Shown here: positions 9,320 to 17,707 of the stretch, in pieces
Numbering within the stretch: position 1 is the stretch's first letter
Layout: each line of letters begins with the position of its first letter
Assembly: GCF_900113005.1 (NCBI RefSeq)
Contig: NZ_FONW01000008.1
Span: 62,001 to 126,000 of the forward strand
Source: Sunxiuqinia elliptica
GTDB taxonomy: Bacteria; Bacteroidota; Bacteroidia; Bacteroidales; Prolixibacteraceae
DNA length: 64,000 bases
Reading direction: 5' to 3'
Translations under genes and position numbers: made by a program
The notes under the pieces: model-generated
Seen by the model: only the letters and a program-made list of their open reading frames with translations
Database searches by the model: none
Told to the model about the DNA's origin: nothing

Positions 9320-9351
9320 ATCTTCTCTGCTAAATCAGGCAAAAGTAAGGA

Positions 9352-10662
9352 TTATCCTTCGTTTAAGTGAAATTTCACAGTACGGTATCCGTACACTGCA
9401 ATTATCAAGAAACAAATCAACGGAACGACAAAAGACACATTGACGGCCGGTAAGTTAAATACGACTTCCTGATCGATAATGAATGCCTGCAATTTTGGAA
9501 GAAAAGTTCCTCCCACAATTGACATGATCAGTCCAGCTGCTCCAAACTTGGCATCTTCGCCCATGCCTCGCAAGGCAATTCCGTAAATGGTTGGGAACAT
9601 CAACGACATACAAGCCGAAATTCCCACCAAGCAATACAAGCCATTAATATCTTGTAAGAAGATGGTTCCAAATGCCAGTCCGATACCTCCCATAGCCAAA
9701 ATCATCAATAATTTACCCGGTTGAATGTATTTCAACAAGAAGGTACATACAAAACGGGCAACCAAGAAGATAGACATGGCGATGATGTTATAGTACTGCG
9801 CTTTCTGTGCCCCTTCGCCGGGAGTCATGCCAAATTGCTCTACAAAAATCCGTTGTCCATACTGTACAATAAAGGTCCAGCACATAATTTGAGCTCCAAC
9901 ATAAAAAAGCTGGGCTACGACCCCTTCGCGGTACCGTTTCACTCGCAACAGGTTTCGAACTGCTCCAATGAAGTTGATCTTGTGATTTGAATCATCATTC
10001 TTCGGCATTTTCACGAAAAGAATAATCAAAAACATCACAATGATTACGCCACCGATCGCAATGTAAGGCGAACTCAGAATCTCCAGATCCGACATTTTTA
10101 CTTTCTCAAACTCAGCAGCCGACAAATCCATACGCTCGGCAGCACCACGTGGGTCCAGCCGTGCCTGAATCAGGTTTTTGGCCACAAACATTCCAGTTAA
10201 CGATCCCATCGGGTTAAACGCCTGAGCAAAGTTCAAACGTCGTGTAGCCGTGCTGTCGGGCCCCATAAACAAGATGTAAGGATTAGCACTGGTTTCGAGA
10301 AAGGATAGACCGCAAGTCATCACAAAGTAGGCGATCAAAAACGGGTAGTATAACCCAATTGCGCTGGCCGGAATAAATAACAAGGCTCCTGTAGCATACA
10401 AGCCAAGCCCAACCAAGATTCCAGCTTTGTAGGTATAGCGTTTGATGAAAAAAGCTGCAGGAAAAGCCATGGCACCATAGCCACCGTAAAACACCACCTG
10501 CACCCAGGTTCCACCTCCAACTCCCATGTTGAAGATTCGCGAGAATGCTTCCACCATCGGGTTGGTAATATCATTGGCAAAGCCCCAAAGGGCAAAGCAA
10601 CTTGTAATCAGAATGAAGGGAATCAGGTATTCCCCAGGGATTACTTTATCTTTTTGTTTCAC
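9352..10662 (-). CDS. fucP: L-fucose:H+ symporter (major facilitator superfamily)
   Basis: This 436-residue membrane protein has about 12 transmembrane helices and FucP hallmarks: 'FALWGFANDITNPMVEAF' in helix 1, where the Asp of FANDIT corresponds to the proton-coupling Asp of E. coli FucP, and LETSANPYILFMG in helix 4 with the second conserved acidic residue. The long cytoplasmic loop between the two six-helix halves (about 190-250) is usual. It imports L-fucose with protons across the inner membrane. Position between the FucI-operon lipoprotein and the regulator supports fucose over other sugars of this family. Confidence 0.88.
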   Translation of the reverse strand: MKQKDKVIPGEYLIPFILITSCFALWGFANDITNPMVEAFSRIFNMGVGGGTWVQVVFYGGYGAMAFPAAFFIKRYTYKAGILVGLGLYATGALLFIPASAIGLYYPFLIAYFVMTCGLSFLETSANPYILFMGPDSTATRRLNFAQAFNPMGSLTGMFVAKNLIQARLDPRGAAERMDLSAAEFEKVKMSDLEILSSPYIAIGGVIIVMFLIILFVKMPKNDDSNHKINFIGAVRNLLRVKRYREGVVAQLFYVGAQIMCWTFIVQYGQRIFVEQFGMTPGEGAQKAQYYNIIAMSIFLVARFVCTFLLKYIQPGKLLMILAMGGIGLAFGTIFLQDINGLYCLVGISACMSLMFPTIYGIALRGMGEDAKFGAAGLIMSIVGGTFLPKLQAFIIDQEVVFNLPAVNVSFVVPLICFLIIAVYGYRTVKFHLNEG

Positions 10663-10703
10663 TGTTTAGTTTTTTAGTTGTTTGGTTTGGTTTGAAAATC
10701 AGG

Positions 10704-11957
10704 CTATCCGTCGTCGCTTAAAGCCTGCTTAATTTGATCAATAGAAACGCCCAGCAATTGTCGTGCAATTGGGTCAAGCTTCTCCTCAGCCCCTTCGAAG
10801 TGAAAGGTTCGCTGGAAATGCATCTTCACTTCGCCGCTAGCCAAAGCAGCAACCGATGACGAAGATTCCAGCTCGTAGAATGGTCCCAATTGTCCTCCAT
10901 CAGCCAGTGGCCCATCGTTATAGGCATTAATGGCATCACCTTTAAAAGGTTTGTCCTGCTTTTCCTCCCAGGCTGAATTAACAAATTCAGTAGTTAACGT
11001 ATCCAAAGAACACATCAGGATTGTCAGGCAAGCATTTTCAGCATCATAACTTCCCATAATCGGCACTGCTCTCTCTGGCGAAATCCCCAGCTTACTCCGA
11101 TACTTACCATCAGCTTTAAAATAGATGACTCCATCATCAACTTTTAAACGCTCCGAAGGGACCTCTCCAAAGTAATCATCGGTAACCACGGGGCCTTCGC
11201 CATCTTTTTTGAAAGGAAGAACCATGGTCACTTCCGGAGAAGGACGATACATGGACAGCATCCAAATGGAGGGCATTCCCGTTGTTTTGTCCCATGCGAA
11301 GTCGCCTGCATTCTTAAGTTGATTTAAGGATTCGTAAGCAACCACACGCACAGATGTATCCGGTTTTAATGGTAAGTACTCATCCAGTTCAATGGGATCG
11401 ATAATGGAAACCCGACGTGTTGCTTCAATCTTAAAACGAACACCCGAATAGTTATCCAACTCGAACGTTTTGCGAAAAGTAGCTGTTTCAGGATTGGCTT
11501 CAATCACATCCCAAGGCATGGAGTCAATAGCCGATGGTACCCGCCAATTTTCCATGGTCATGGGCTTACCCTGGTCAAAATAGAAGGAAAATTGCCCACC
11601 TTCTGGTCCAATCCAAAAGCGTTCTTCTCCACCAAAGGCATTGAATTGCTCCGAAAGCTGATCGGTTTCCAGCAACTCATGATTCACCCAGCCAAAAGAA
11701 AATCCTTCCGAACCATCTGTTGTGCTGGTCATCACTCTCCCCTGAAATTCGGGGACCACCACTAAACGTGATGGTCCCGCAACTAATTCTATTGTACTGT
11801 AATGCTGTTGTAGCTTCTCCAGGTCATAGCCATACTGGCCTTTTGTAAAATCCATAGATTGATCTTTTTCACTTGTACAGGCCAGTAAACTTGCCACAAC
11901 GGCAACGGCCAGCCAATTTATTGTTATGGTGATGATTGATGTATTTCTAAGCATCAA
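10704..11957 (-). CDS. DUF6786-like lipoprotein in the fucose operon
   Basis: A 417-residue protein with a signal peptide ending in SLLACTS, so an outer-membrane or periplasmic lipoprotein. The mature part is all-beta, with PEFQGRVMTSTTDGSEGFSF, EERFWIGPEGGQFSFYFDQG and GQLGPFYELESSSSVAALAS. These motifs match what I recall of the DUF6786 family and resemble galactose-mutarotase-like folds. It lies between fucI and fucP with gaps of about 30-40 bp on each side, so it is part of the operon. A periplasmic carbohydrate-binding or epimerising role is an inference from fold and context. Confidence 0.65.
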   Translation of the reverse strand: MMLRNTSIITITINWLAVAVVASLLACTSEKDQSMDFTKGQYGYDLEKLQQHYSTIELVAGPSRLVVVPEFQGRVMTSTTDGSEGFSFGWVNHELLETDQLSEQFNAFGGEERFWIGPEGGQFSFYFDQGKPMTMENWRVPSAIDSMPWDVIEANPETATFRKTFELDNYSGVRFKIEATRRVSIIDPIELDEYLPLKPDTSVRVVAYESLNQLKNAGDFAWDKTTGMPSIWMLSMYRPSPEVTMVLPFKKDGEGPVVTDDYFGEVPSERLKVDDGVIYFKADGKYRSKLGISPERAVPIMGSYDAENACLTILMCSLDTLTTEFVNSAWEEKQDKPFKGDAINAYNDGPLADGGQLGPFYELESSSSVAALASGEVKMHFQRTFHFEGAEEKLDPIARQLLGVSIDQIKQALSDDG

Positions 11958-11989
11958 ATCATTTTTTTCAAGCCATTAAAGATAATAAA

Positions 11990-13771
11990 CTAGCCGTAAA
12001 TTGGGCCGTAGTTTTCACAGGCCTTATAATCTGCCGACTCTTTATGAGTTCCAAATGAGCCCCATGCACTAGGACGGAAAATATCTTTTTCGTCAACATT
12101 ATGCATTGAAACCGGAATCCGTAGAATGGAAGCCAGTGTAATCAAGTCAGCTCCAATATGACCATAGCTGATTGCACCGTGGTTGGCTCCCCAGTTGGCC
12201 ATTACACTATATACGTCTTTAAAGGCATCGCAATCATTCAAACGTGGTACAAACCAAGTTGTTGGCCATGTTGGGTCGGTCCGCTCGTCCAATACTTTAT
12301 GGATATCTTCAGGTAACTCAACGGTCCAACCTTCAGCAATTTGAAGAACAGGTCCCAAGCCTTTCACCAAGTTAACGCGTGACATGGTCACTGGCATTTT
12401 TCCAGCCGTTTTGAACTGCGAAGAATAACCGCCACCACGGAAATATCCCAGACTTGCAGGGCACCAACGAGTATTATCCAAGCAAGCTTGTGCTTCGTCT
12501 TCTGTTACATCCCAGTAAGGTTTCATCACCGAATTGCCTTCTGCGTCTTTTTGCTGAGCCGTAGCATCCAATGTTGTTGATCCGGAATTGATCAGGTGAA
12601 TAATACCATCACGAGCCAATCCGGTTAGCTCTTTACCACTAACGCGTTTAACGGCTTCAGGACTCCAGAATGTACGAACATCAGAGAAAATTTGGGCTGT
12701 ATTGGTCAATAAATGGCCAAATAACATAGGAACGGCATTCAAGCTATCGTTCTCTGTCGCAAACACAAATGCTTCGCGTAAACCATTCCAGTCAAACGAT
12801 GAATTCAGAATCGCTTCAGTGAAGTCAGCATTTGGATAGTAGTCCGTCCACTGGCGCTGTCCTTGGAAACCTCCCGCGATGGCATTGTGCCCGCGAGCTT
12901 CTTCTCCAAAGCCAAGTTCAGCCAATTTCGGATTGCCAATCATCAAGTCACGACAAATCAAGGTCATTTTAACCACTGTTTCCCATTCCCACTCTTTGCG
13001 CTCAGGATCGCGTTGTTTATCCGGTTCATTACGGTCCTCACCTTCCTTGCAATTCTCTTTCACCCAAGCCAAAGCTTTTTCAAACTCTTCATGGTCGTAA
13101 ATACCTTCTTCCATGCGACGAATCACTTCAACTGATTCCACAAACTCTGTTCGCATCCCCAGGTAGTCCTGAAAGAAGTTTGAATCAACCATCGAGCCAG
13201 CAATTCCCATTGAAGTGTATCCCAACGACAGGTATGACTTTCCTTTCATTTGAGCTGCTGCAATGGCTGCGCGAACGAAACGCAAAATCTTTTCGCTCAC
13301 ATCCTCTGGAATACTGGTATCATCTGAATCTTGTACATCACGTCCGTAAATACCGAAGGCAGGCAAGCCTTTTTGGGTGTAACTAGCTAATGCTGCGGCC
13401 AAATACACTGCTCCCGGACGCTCAGTTCCATTAAATCCCCAAACAGCTTTCGGAACAAGTGTATCAGTATCCATCACTTCTGTTCCATAGCACCAACAAG
13501 GGGTTACTGTTAATGAAACACCAACTCCTTCACGTGAAAATTTGTCGGCACAACGAGCGGCATCTGCTACACCACCAATGGTTGTGTCTGCAATCACACA
13601 TTCCACTTTTTCGCCTGATGGAAAGCGAAGATTTTCTTCAATTAATTGAGCGGCTGCTTTAGCCATATTCATGGTTTGTGTTTCCAATGATTCGCGAACT
13701 CCGCGTTCACGACCATCAATAACAGGACGAATTCCTACTTTAGGCAAACGACCAATTAGACGAGTTTTCAT
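11990..13771 (-). CDS. fucI: L-fucose isomerase
   Basis: This 593-residue cytoplasmic enzyme interconverts L-fucose and L-fuculose, the first catabolic step. The length equals that of the enterobacterial enzyme. Typical stretches are [20 protein letters not shown] at the N-terminus, [40 protein letters not shown], and the C-terminal metal and substrate region [20 protein letters not shown] followed by IPVSMHNV. It is first in the operon fucI-lipoprotein-fucP-fucR. The kinase and aldolase for the next steps (fucK, fucA) are absent from this window and must lie elsewhere if the pathway is complete. Confidence 0.95.
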   Translation of the reverse strand: MKTRLIGRLPKVGIRPVIDGRERGVRESLETQTMNMAKAAAQLIEENLRFPSGEKVECVIADTTIGGVADAARCADKFSREGVGVSLTVTPCWCYGTEVMDTDTLVPKAVWGFNGTERPGAVYLAAALASYTQKGLPAFGIYGRDVQDSDDTSIPEDVSEKILRFVRAAIAAAQMKGKSYLSLGYTSMGIAGSMVDSNFFQDYLGMRTEFVESVEVIRRMEEGIYDHEEFEKALAWVKENCKEGEDRNEPDKQRDPERKEWEWETVVKMTLICRDLMIGNPKLAELGFGEEARGHNAIAGGFQGQRQWTDYYPNADFTEAILNSSFDWNGLREAFVFATENDSLNAVPMLFGHLLTNTAQIFSDVRTFWSPEAVKRVSGKELTGLARDGIIHLINSGSTTLDATAQQKDAEGNSVMKPYWDVTEDEAQACLDNTRWCPASLGYFRGGGYSSQFKTAGKMPVTMSRVNLVKGLGPVLQIAEGWTVELPEDIHKVLDERTDPTWPTTWFVPRLNDCDAFKDVYSVMANWGANHGAISYGHIGADLITLASILRIPVSMHNVDEKDIFRPSAWGSFGTHKESADYKACENYGPIYG

Positions 13772-13799
13772 TTTTTTAAAATTTATTTTTAGGTTATTG

Positions 13800-13819
13800 T
13801 ATTGTGCTGTACTGTGCTG
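13800..13819. promoter_or_regulatory. 10-bp tandem repeat upstream of fucI, candidate operator
   Basis: TATTGTGCTG is followed directly by TACTGTGCTG (9 of 10 identical), 29 bp upstream of the fucI start. A related CAGCATGCT lies at 13858-13866. The spacing of one helical turn and the location suit a repressor site in the 5' leader. Assignment to FucR is inference. Confidence 0.35.
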
Positions 13820-13852
13820 CTAAAATAATAAGATTTTGATTCAAAAATGATG

Positions 13853-13883
13853 TTGGACAGCATGCTATAAAAAGTTAGATTTG
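13853..13883 (+). promoter_or_regulatory. Promoter of the symporter gene
   Basis: TAGATTTG at 13876-13883 is a full TAnnTTTG -7 box; TTG at 13853-13855 lies 20 bp upstream, the normal -33 distance. The start codon at 13905 follows after about 20 bp. Confidence 0.6.
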
Positions 13884-13904
13884 TAGAATTATCACTATCA
13901 TCAT

Positions 13905-15323
13905 ATGAAACTATTTAGATTACAACTGCACTGGCAGATTCTAATTGCACTGATACTAGCAATAGTATATGGTCTTTTATTTCCTACAACATACAACATC
14001 AGTCCTGAAGCAATTCAATCCTTGCAGAAGGCACAAGTTTCAAATGAGCTCCTCGAGCAACTCAACCAGCATTCCGGAAAGGAATTCACCACCCTCCAAG
14101 AATTTCAACAAGCCTTAAAAACAAGCTTAAGTCCTCAGGAATACGAGGCTTACCAATATAACATCCGGCAAGCGAGCTATAGTAATTCGCAGGTCAATGC
14201 TGTCAGTTGGATGGGTGATTTATTTTTACGCTCGTTAAAAATGCTGATTATCCCCCTGATTCTAAGCTCACTGATATCAGGAATCACGAATATTGGAACG
14301 GGTAAAAATCTCGGACGCTTGGGCCTGAAAACCATGGGCTATTACTTGATTACTTCTGTTTTGGCAATTGGTACGGGCCTTTTATTTGTCAACCTTTTTA
14401 AACCAGGGATTGGAGCCGATCTGAATTTTCAGGAGAAAGTTGCAGGACTGGTTGAAAAACAACGCTCATTAAGAGATATTTTAATTGAAATTGTCCCCGA
14501 TAATATTTTCCGGGCATTTAATGAAAGCGATATGCTTTCCATCATCTTCTTTGCGGTTTTATTTGGCTTTTTCGTGACTAAAGTTGATTTGGTTAGCCGT
14601 GAGGTTCTCAAGAAAGCGTTTAACGCCATTTTCGATGTGATGATGAAAATAACCCTGTTCATCATCCGTTTCACTCCGCTGGGGATCTTTGGTATTGTCG
14701 CTAAAGTTATTGCGGATCAGGATGACCTGGCAAGTTTGATGTCGAGAATGGGAATTTATATGGGAACTGTTATTGCTGCTTTATCGGTTCACTTCTTTAT
14801 AACGCTCCCATTGTTGATGAAATTTCTTAGTAAATCGAATGCTTGGAAGCATTTCAGAAACATGACCACTCCCCTGCTTACCGCTTTTTCAACCTCTTCT
14901 TCTGGTGCAACCTTACCCCTGACCATTGAAGCCGTTGAATCCAAGTCGGGAGTTTCAAATAAAATCAGCAGTTTTACATTGCCCCTCGGAGCTACAATCA
15001 ATATGGATGGTACCGCCCTCTATGAGTGTGTTGCAGCCATCTTTATTGCCCAAGCTTATGGATACGATTTAACGATTGTTCAGCAAATGATTATTGTAAC
15101 AACAGCCTTATTAGCGTCGATTGGCGCTGCTGCTATCCCGATGGCTGGATTGGTGATGATTAGTGTAATATTAACAGCCATAGGACTTCCCCTGGAAGGA
15201 ATTGGGTTAATCCTGGCTGTCGATCGTATTTTAGATATGTTCCGAACAGCTACCAACGTGTGGAGCGATAGCTGTGGAGCAGTAATTATCGCTAAAAGCG
15301 AGGGAGAAGACTTGCCTGTTTAG
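13905..15323 (+). CDS. Dicarboxylate/amino acid:cation symporter (DAACS family)
   Basis: A 472-residue inner-membrane carrier of the GltP/DctA family that takes up glutamate, aspartate or C4-dicarboxylates with Na+ or H+. The diagnostic re-entrant loop AFSTSSSGATLPLT (about 325-338), the NMDGTALYECVAAIFIAQ motif of helix 7 and DRILDMFRTATNVWSD in helix 8 are intact. An extra-cytoplasmic insertion of about 75 polar residues lies between helix 1 and helix 2 (about 30-100), longer than in E. coli DctA but common in Bacteroidota. Its stop overlaps the stop of the opposing UPF0251 gene by 4 bp. Confidence 0.92.
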   Translation: MKLFRLQLHWQILIALILAIVYGLLFPTTYNISPEAIQSLQKAQVSNELLEQLNQHSGKEFTTLQEFQQALKTSLSPQEYEAYQYNIRQASYSNSQVNAVSWMGDLFLRSLKMLIIPLILSSLISGITNIGTGKNLGRLGLKTMGYYLITSVLAIGTGLLFVNLFKPGIGADLNFQEKVAGLVEKQRSLRDILIEIVPDNIFRAFNESDMLSIIFFAVLFGFFVTKVDLVSREVLKKAFNAIFDVMMKITLFIIRFTPLGIFGIVAKVIADQDDLASLMSRMGIYMGTVIAALSVHFFITLPLLMKFLSKSNAWKHFRNMTTPLLTAFSTSSSGATLPLTIEAVESKSGVSNKISSFTLPLGATINMDGTALYECVAAIFIAQAYGYDLTIVQQMIIVTTALLASIGAAAIPMAGLVMISVILTAIGLPLEGIGLILAVDRILDMFRTATNVWSDSCGAVIIAKSEGEDLPV

Positions 15324-15739
15324 TTGGTGCTGCTTGCTTGAAAAAAAGCATTCAGCGAAACAATCTCACTGGAATTACAAACAGGACAGTCTTTGTCTTC
15401 TGCCGCCATATTGAAGCGGGCTTTACAGTCGCTACAGCAGTACCAATTCTCATCGAATTGGAAGTTGCCACCGCGTATTAAAAGGTCTTTTCCTTCAACC
15501 ATGGCTTGCGCCACTTTATTTCGGGCAGACTCATATATCCGCGTAAGCGTTGGACGAGAAACTTCCATGCAAACCGCAGCCTCTTCCTGTGTCAGATTAT
15601 CGTAATCCAACAGTTTTATCGCTTCATACTCTTCAAAAAACAATACAACCTGTTCGGCCCTGTTCTTTGGTCCAAAAACGGAAAATCCTTTCACTGAGGG
15701 GGGTGCCAATAAACGGCGTTGTCTTTTTTTACGTGGCAT
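15320..15739 (-). CDS. UPF0251 (DUF134) DNA-binding protein with C-terminal zinc ribbon
   Basis: A 139-residue protein. Residues 1-95 are the UPF0251 domain (basic PRKKRQRRLL, EEYEAIKLLDYDNLTQEEAA and the helix-turn-helix CMEVSRPTLTRIYESARNKV). The tail has two Cys pairs, CCSDC and CPVC, spaced like a zinc ribbon and absent from the shortest family members. Members are presumed regulators; targets are unknown. It is followed without a gap by the chorismate synthase frame upstream (aroC stop at 15740), so it is likely translated from the same mRNA as aroC. Confidence 0.85.
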   Translation of the reverse strand: MPRKKRQRRLLAPPSVKGFSVFGPKNRAEQVVLFFEEYEAIKLLDYDNLTQEEAAVCMEVSRPTLTRIYESARNKVAQAMVEGKDLLIRGGNFQFDENWYCCSDCKARFNMAAEDKDCPVCNSSEIVSLNAFFQASSTN

Positions 15740-16813
15740 CTAACTTTGATTTACTTGTTTCAACAAATAATGATCAGCAATCACCAGCGCCGCCATTGCT
15801 TCAACAATTGGCACTGCGCGTGGTAACACACAAGGGTCGTGACGTCCTTTGGGATTGATTGTCACTTCGTTCTCTTCTTTATCAACCGTCTGTTGCTCTT
15901 TCAATAATGTTGCTATCGGCTTAAAAGCCACATTAAAATAAATATCTTCTCCGTTGGAAATTCCTCCTTGAATACCGCCAGAGTTATTGGTTTTAGTGCG
16001 TACACCGGCTTCTGTCTTGATAAACACATCATTGTGCTCCGAACCACTAAGCTTCGTTCCGTCAAAGCCTGAACCATATTCAAAGCCTTTAACGGCGTTG
16101 ATGCCTAACATGGCATGTCCCAAGTCCGCATGCAGCTTATTGAATACCGGTTCACCCAATCCTACAGGAACTCCTTGAATGACCCCTTGTATAACACCGC
16201 CAACCGTATCATGGTTCTCACCAGCGGCTACAATTCGTTCAATCATTTTTTCTGCAGTTTCCGGATCGGGACAGCGAACGATATTACTTTCGGTAAGATT
16301 TAAATCCAACTCTCGGTAACTCTTGGTGAGCTCAACTTCGCCCACTCTTTTAACAAAAGCCTGGATACTAACTCCGTAGTGTTTCAGCATCAACTTAGCG
16401 ATGGAACCGGCAACGACCCGAGCAATGGTTTCTCTCGCCGAAGAGCGGCCACCTCCACGATGATCGCGGCTTCCATACTTTTTCAGATAAGTATAGTCTG
16501 CATGCGATGGCCGAAAAATATCCTTCAGGTTGTTGTAATCGTTCGAGTGTTGATCCTTATTTCGAATGAGAAATCCAATAGGAGTTCCCTGGGTTTTGCC
16601 CTCAAAAATACCGGATAAAAACTCAACCTGATCGGTTTCTTTTCGCTGTGTTGTTATTTTAGATTGGCCTGGCTTACGACGATCTAACTCTTGCTGAATG
16701 AATTCTAAATCGATTTCAATACCTGCAGGGCAACCATCGATAATTCCACCTATACCCACGCCATGTGATTCTCCAAAAGAAGTTAATCTGAAAATTTGTC
16801 CGAAGCTATTCAT
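15740..16813 (-). CDS. aroC: Chorismate synthase
   Basis: This 357-residue enzyme converts 5-enolpyruvylshikimate-3-phosphate to chorismate, the last common step of aromatic amino acid synthesis, using reduced FMN as catalyst. Characteristic stretches: [20 protein letters not shown] at the N-terminus, [20 protein letters not shown] with the FMN-contacting Arg/Ser residues, and [20 protein letters not shown]. The C-terminus ends with [20 protein letters not shown], the last signature, carrying the conserved RHDPC. It abuts the UPF0251 gene directly and is separated from the SlyD gene upstream by a terminator hairpin. Confidence 0.96.
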   Translation of the reverse strand: MNSFGQIFRLTSFGESHGVGIGGIIDGCPAGIEIDLEFIQQELDRRKPGQSKITTQRKETDQVEFLSGIFEGKTQGTPIGFLIRNKDQHSNDYNNLKDIFRPSHADYTYLKKYGSRDHRGGGRSSARETIARVVAGSIAKLMLKHYGVSIQAFVKRVGEVELTKSYRELDLNLTESNIVRCPDPETAEKMIERIVAAGENHDTVGGVIQGVIQGVPVGLGEPVFNKLHADLGHAMLGINAVKGFEYGSGFDGTKLSGSEHNDVFIKTEAGVRTKTNNSGGIQGGISNGEDIYFNVAFKPIATLLKEQQTVDKEENEVTINPKGRHDPCVLPRAVPIVEAMAALVIADHYLLKQVNQS

Positions 16814-16825
16814 GCTTATCGTTTA

Positions 16826-16857
16826 AAAAAATATTGCTCCTGATTACTCAGAAGCAA
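16826..16857 (-). terminator. Intrinsic terminator after SlyD-like gene
   Basis: Arms TTGCTCCTGA (16834-16843) and TCAGAAGCAA (16848-16857), one mismatch, 4-nt loop; on the minus strand the hairpin is followed by TATTTTTTT. It separates the SlyD-like gene from aroC. Confidence 0.8.
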
Positions 16858-16876
16858 CATCAAAAAATACGTTTAT

Positions 16877-17452
16877 TTAGCAGCCACATCCGCAACCGCC
16901 ACCGTTAGCGCCTTCTGTTTCGCAGCTTGTTTCTTCACAACCACAACCGCCACTATCGCAACCACATCCCGATTGTAATGTCGCAGCAATTTCCTCGTCC
17001 GTTGCATCGCGAACTTCAAGTACTTTTCCACTAAAGAATAAATCTTCACCAGCCAGTGGGTGATTGAAGTCCATTTTTACATGCTCTTCAGTGATTTCAA
17101 GCACCAAACCATTCATGCGTTGGCCACCAGCACTCATCATTGGAACAATATTTCCAACTTTAATAATTTCTTCGTCAAATTTTCCTTCCACCATAAACAG
17201 GTGTTTTGGAAGATCTACAATTGCATTTTCATCAACTTGCCCATAGGCATCTTCACAAGGAAGATTTATATTGAAGTCATTACCTTGCTCAAGCCCTTCA
17301 ATAAGTGCTTCAAACTTAGGCAACATCAGTCCTGCACCATAAACAAAGGTTAATGGTTTCTCTGCTGTAGCTTGTTCAATCAATTCTCCGTTTGCTCCTT
17401 CGATTTTTAGATCGTAAGTCAAAGAAACCATCGTGTTTTTAGTAATTGCCAT
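16877..17452 (-). CDS. FKBP-type peptidyl-prolyl isomerase, SlyD-like
   Basis: A 191-residue cytoplasmic folding helper. The FKBP part (MAITKNTMVSLTYDLK.., PLTFVYGAGLMLPKFEALIE) is interrupted by the insert-in-flap chaperone domain (about 65-130), and ends in MDFNHPLAGEDLFFSGKVLE, the SlyD signature. The last 30 residues contain eight cysteines and many glycines (SGCGCDSGGCGCEETSC.. ending in GCGCGC), analogous to the His/Cys-rich metal-binding tail of E. coli SlyD but using Cys only. Nickel or other soft-metal binding is thus likely but inferred. Confidence 0.9.
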   Translation of the reverse strand: MAITKNTMVSLTYDLKIEGANGELIEQATAEKPLTFVYGAGLMLPKFEALIEGLEQGNDFNINLPCEDAYGQVDENAIVDLPKHLFMVEGKFDEEIIKVGNIVPMMSAGGQRMNGLVLEITEEHVKMDFNHPLAGEDLFFSGKVLEVRDATDEEIAATLQSGCGCDSGGCGCEETSCETEGANGGGCGCGC

Positions 17453-17648
17453 CTTTAATTATTTAGATTGATTTTGAATAATTAATGCAAAGAAATAAAA
17501 AACATTGATATAATAAAAAGCCTCAAAGCTCCGAAAATATCACATTTAATGATAACATCATAAAGTTCGGTTGGTTTAACCTTGGTTCATATTCTTTGCA
17601 TATTTTCCTTCTATCATGTGTTTTAAGTTCTACCTTATTAAACAAAAG

Positions 17649-17677
17649 AAAGGCTCCTCTGTTTTCGAGAAGCCTTT
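17649..17677 (-). terminator. Hairpin terminator after lptD
   Basis: AAAGGCTCCTC (17649-17659) and GAGAAGCCTTT (17667-17677), one mismatch, 7-nt loop, followed on the minus strand by TTTCTTTTG; 31 bp past the lptD stop. Confidence 0.7.
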
Positions 17678-17707
17678 TGCGTATTTTTAATAAACTTATA
17701 AAGATCA

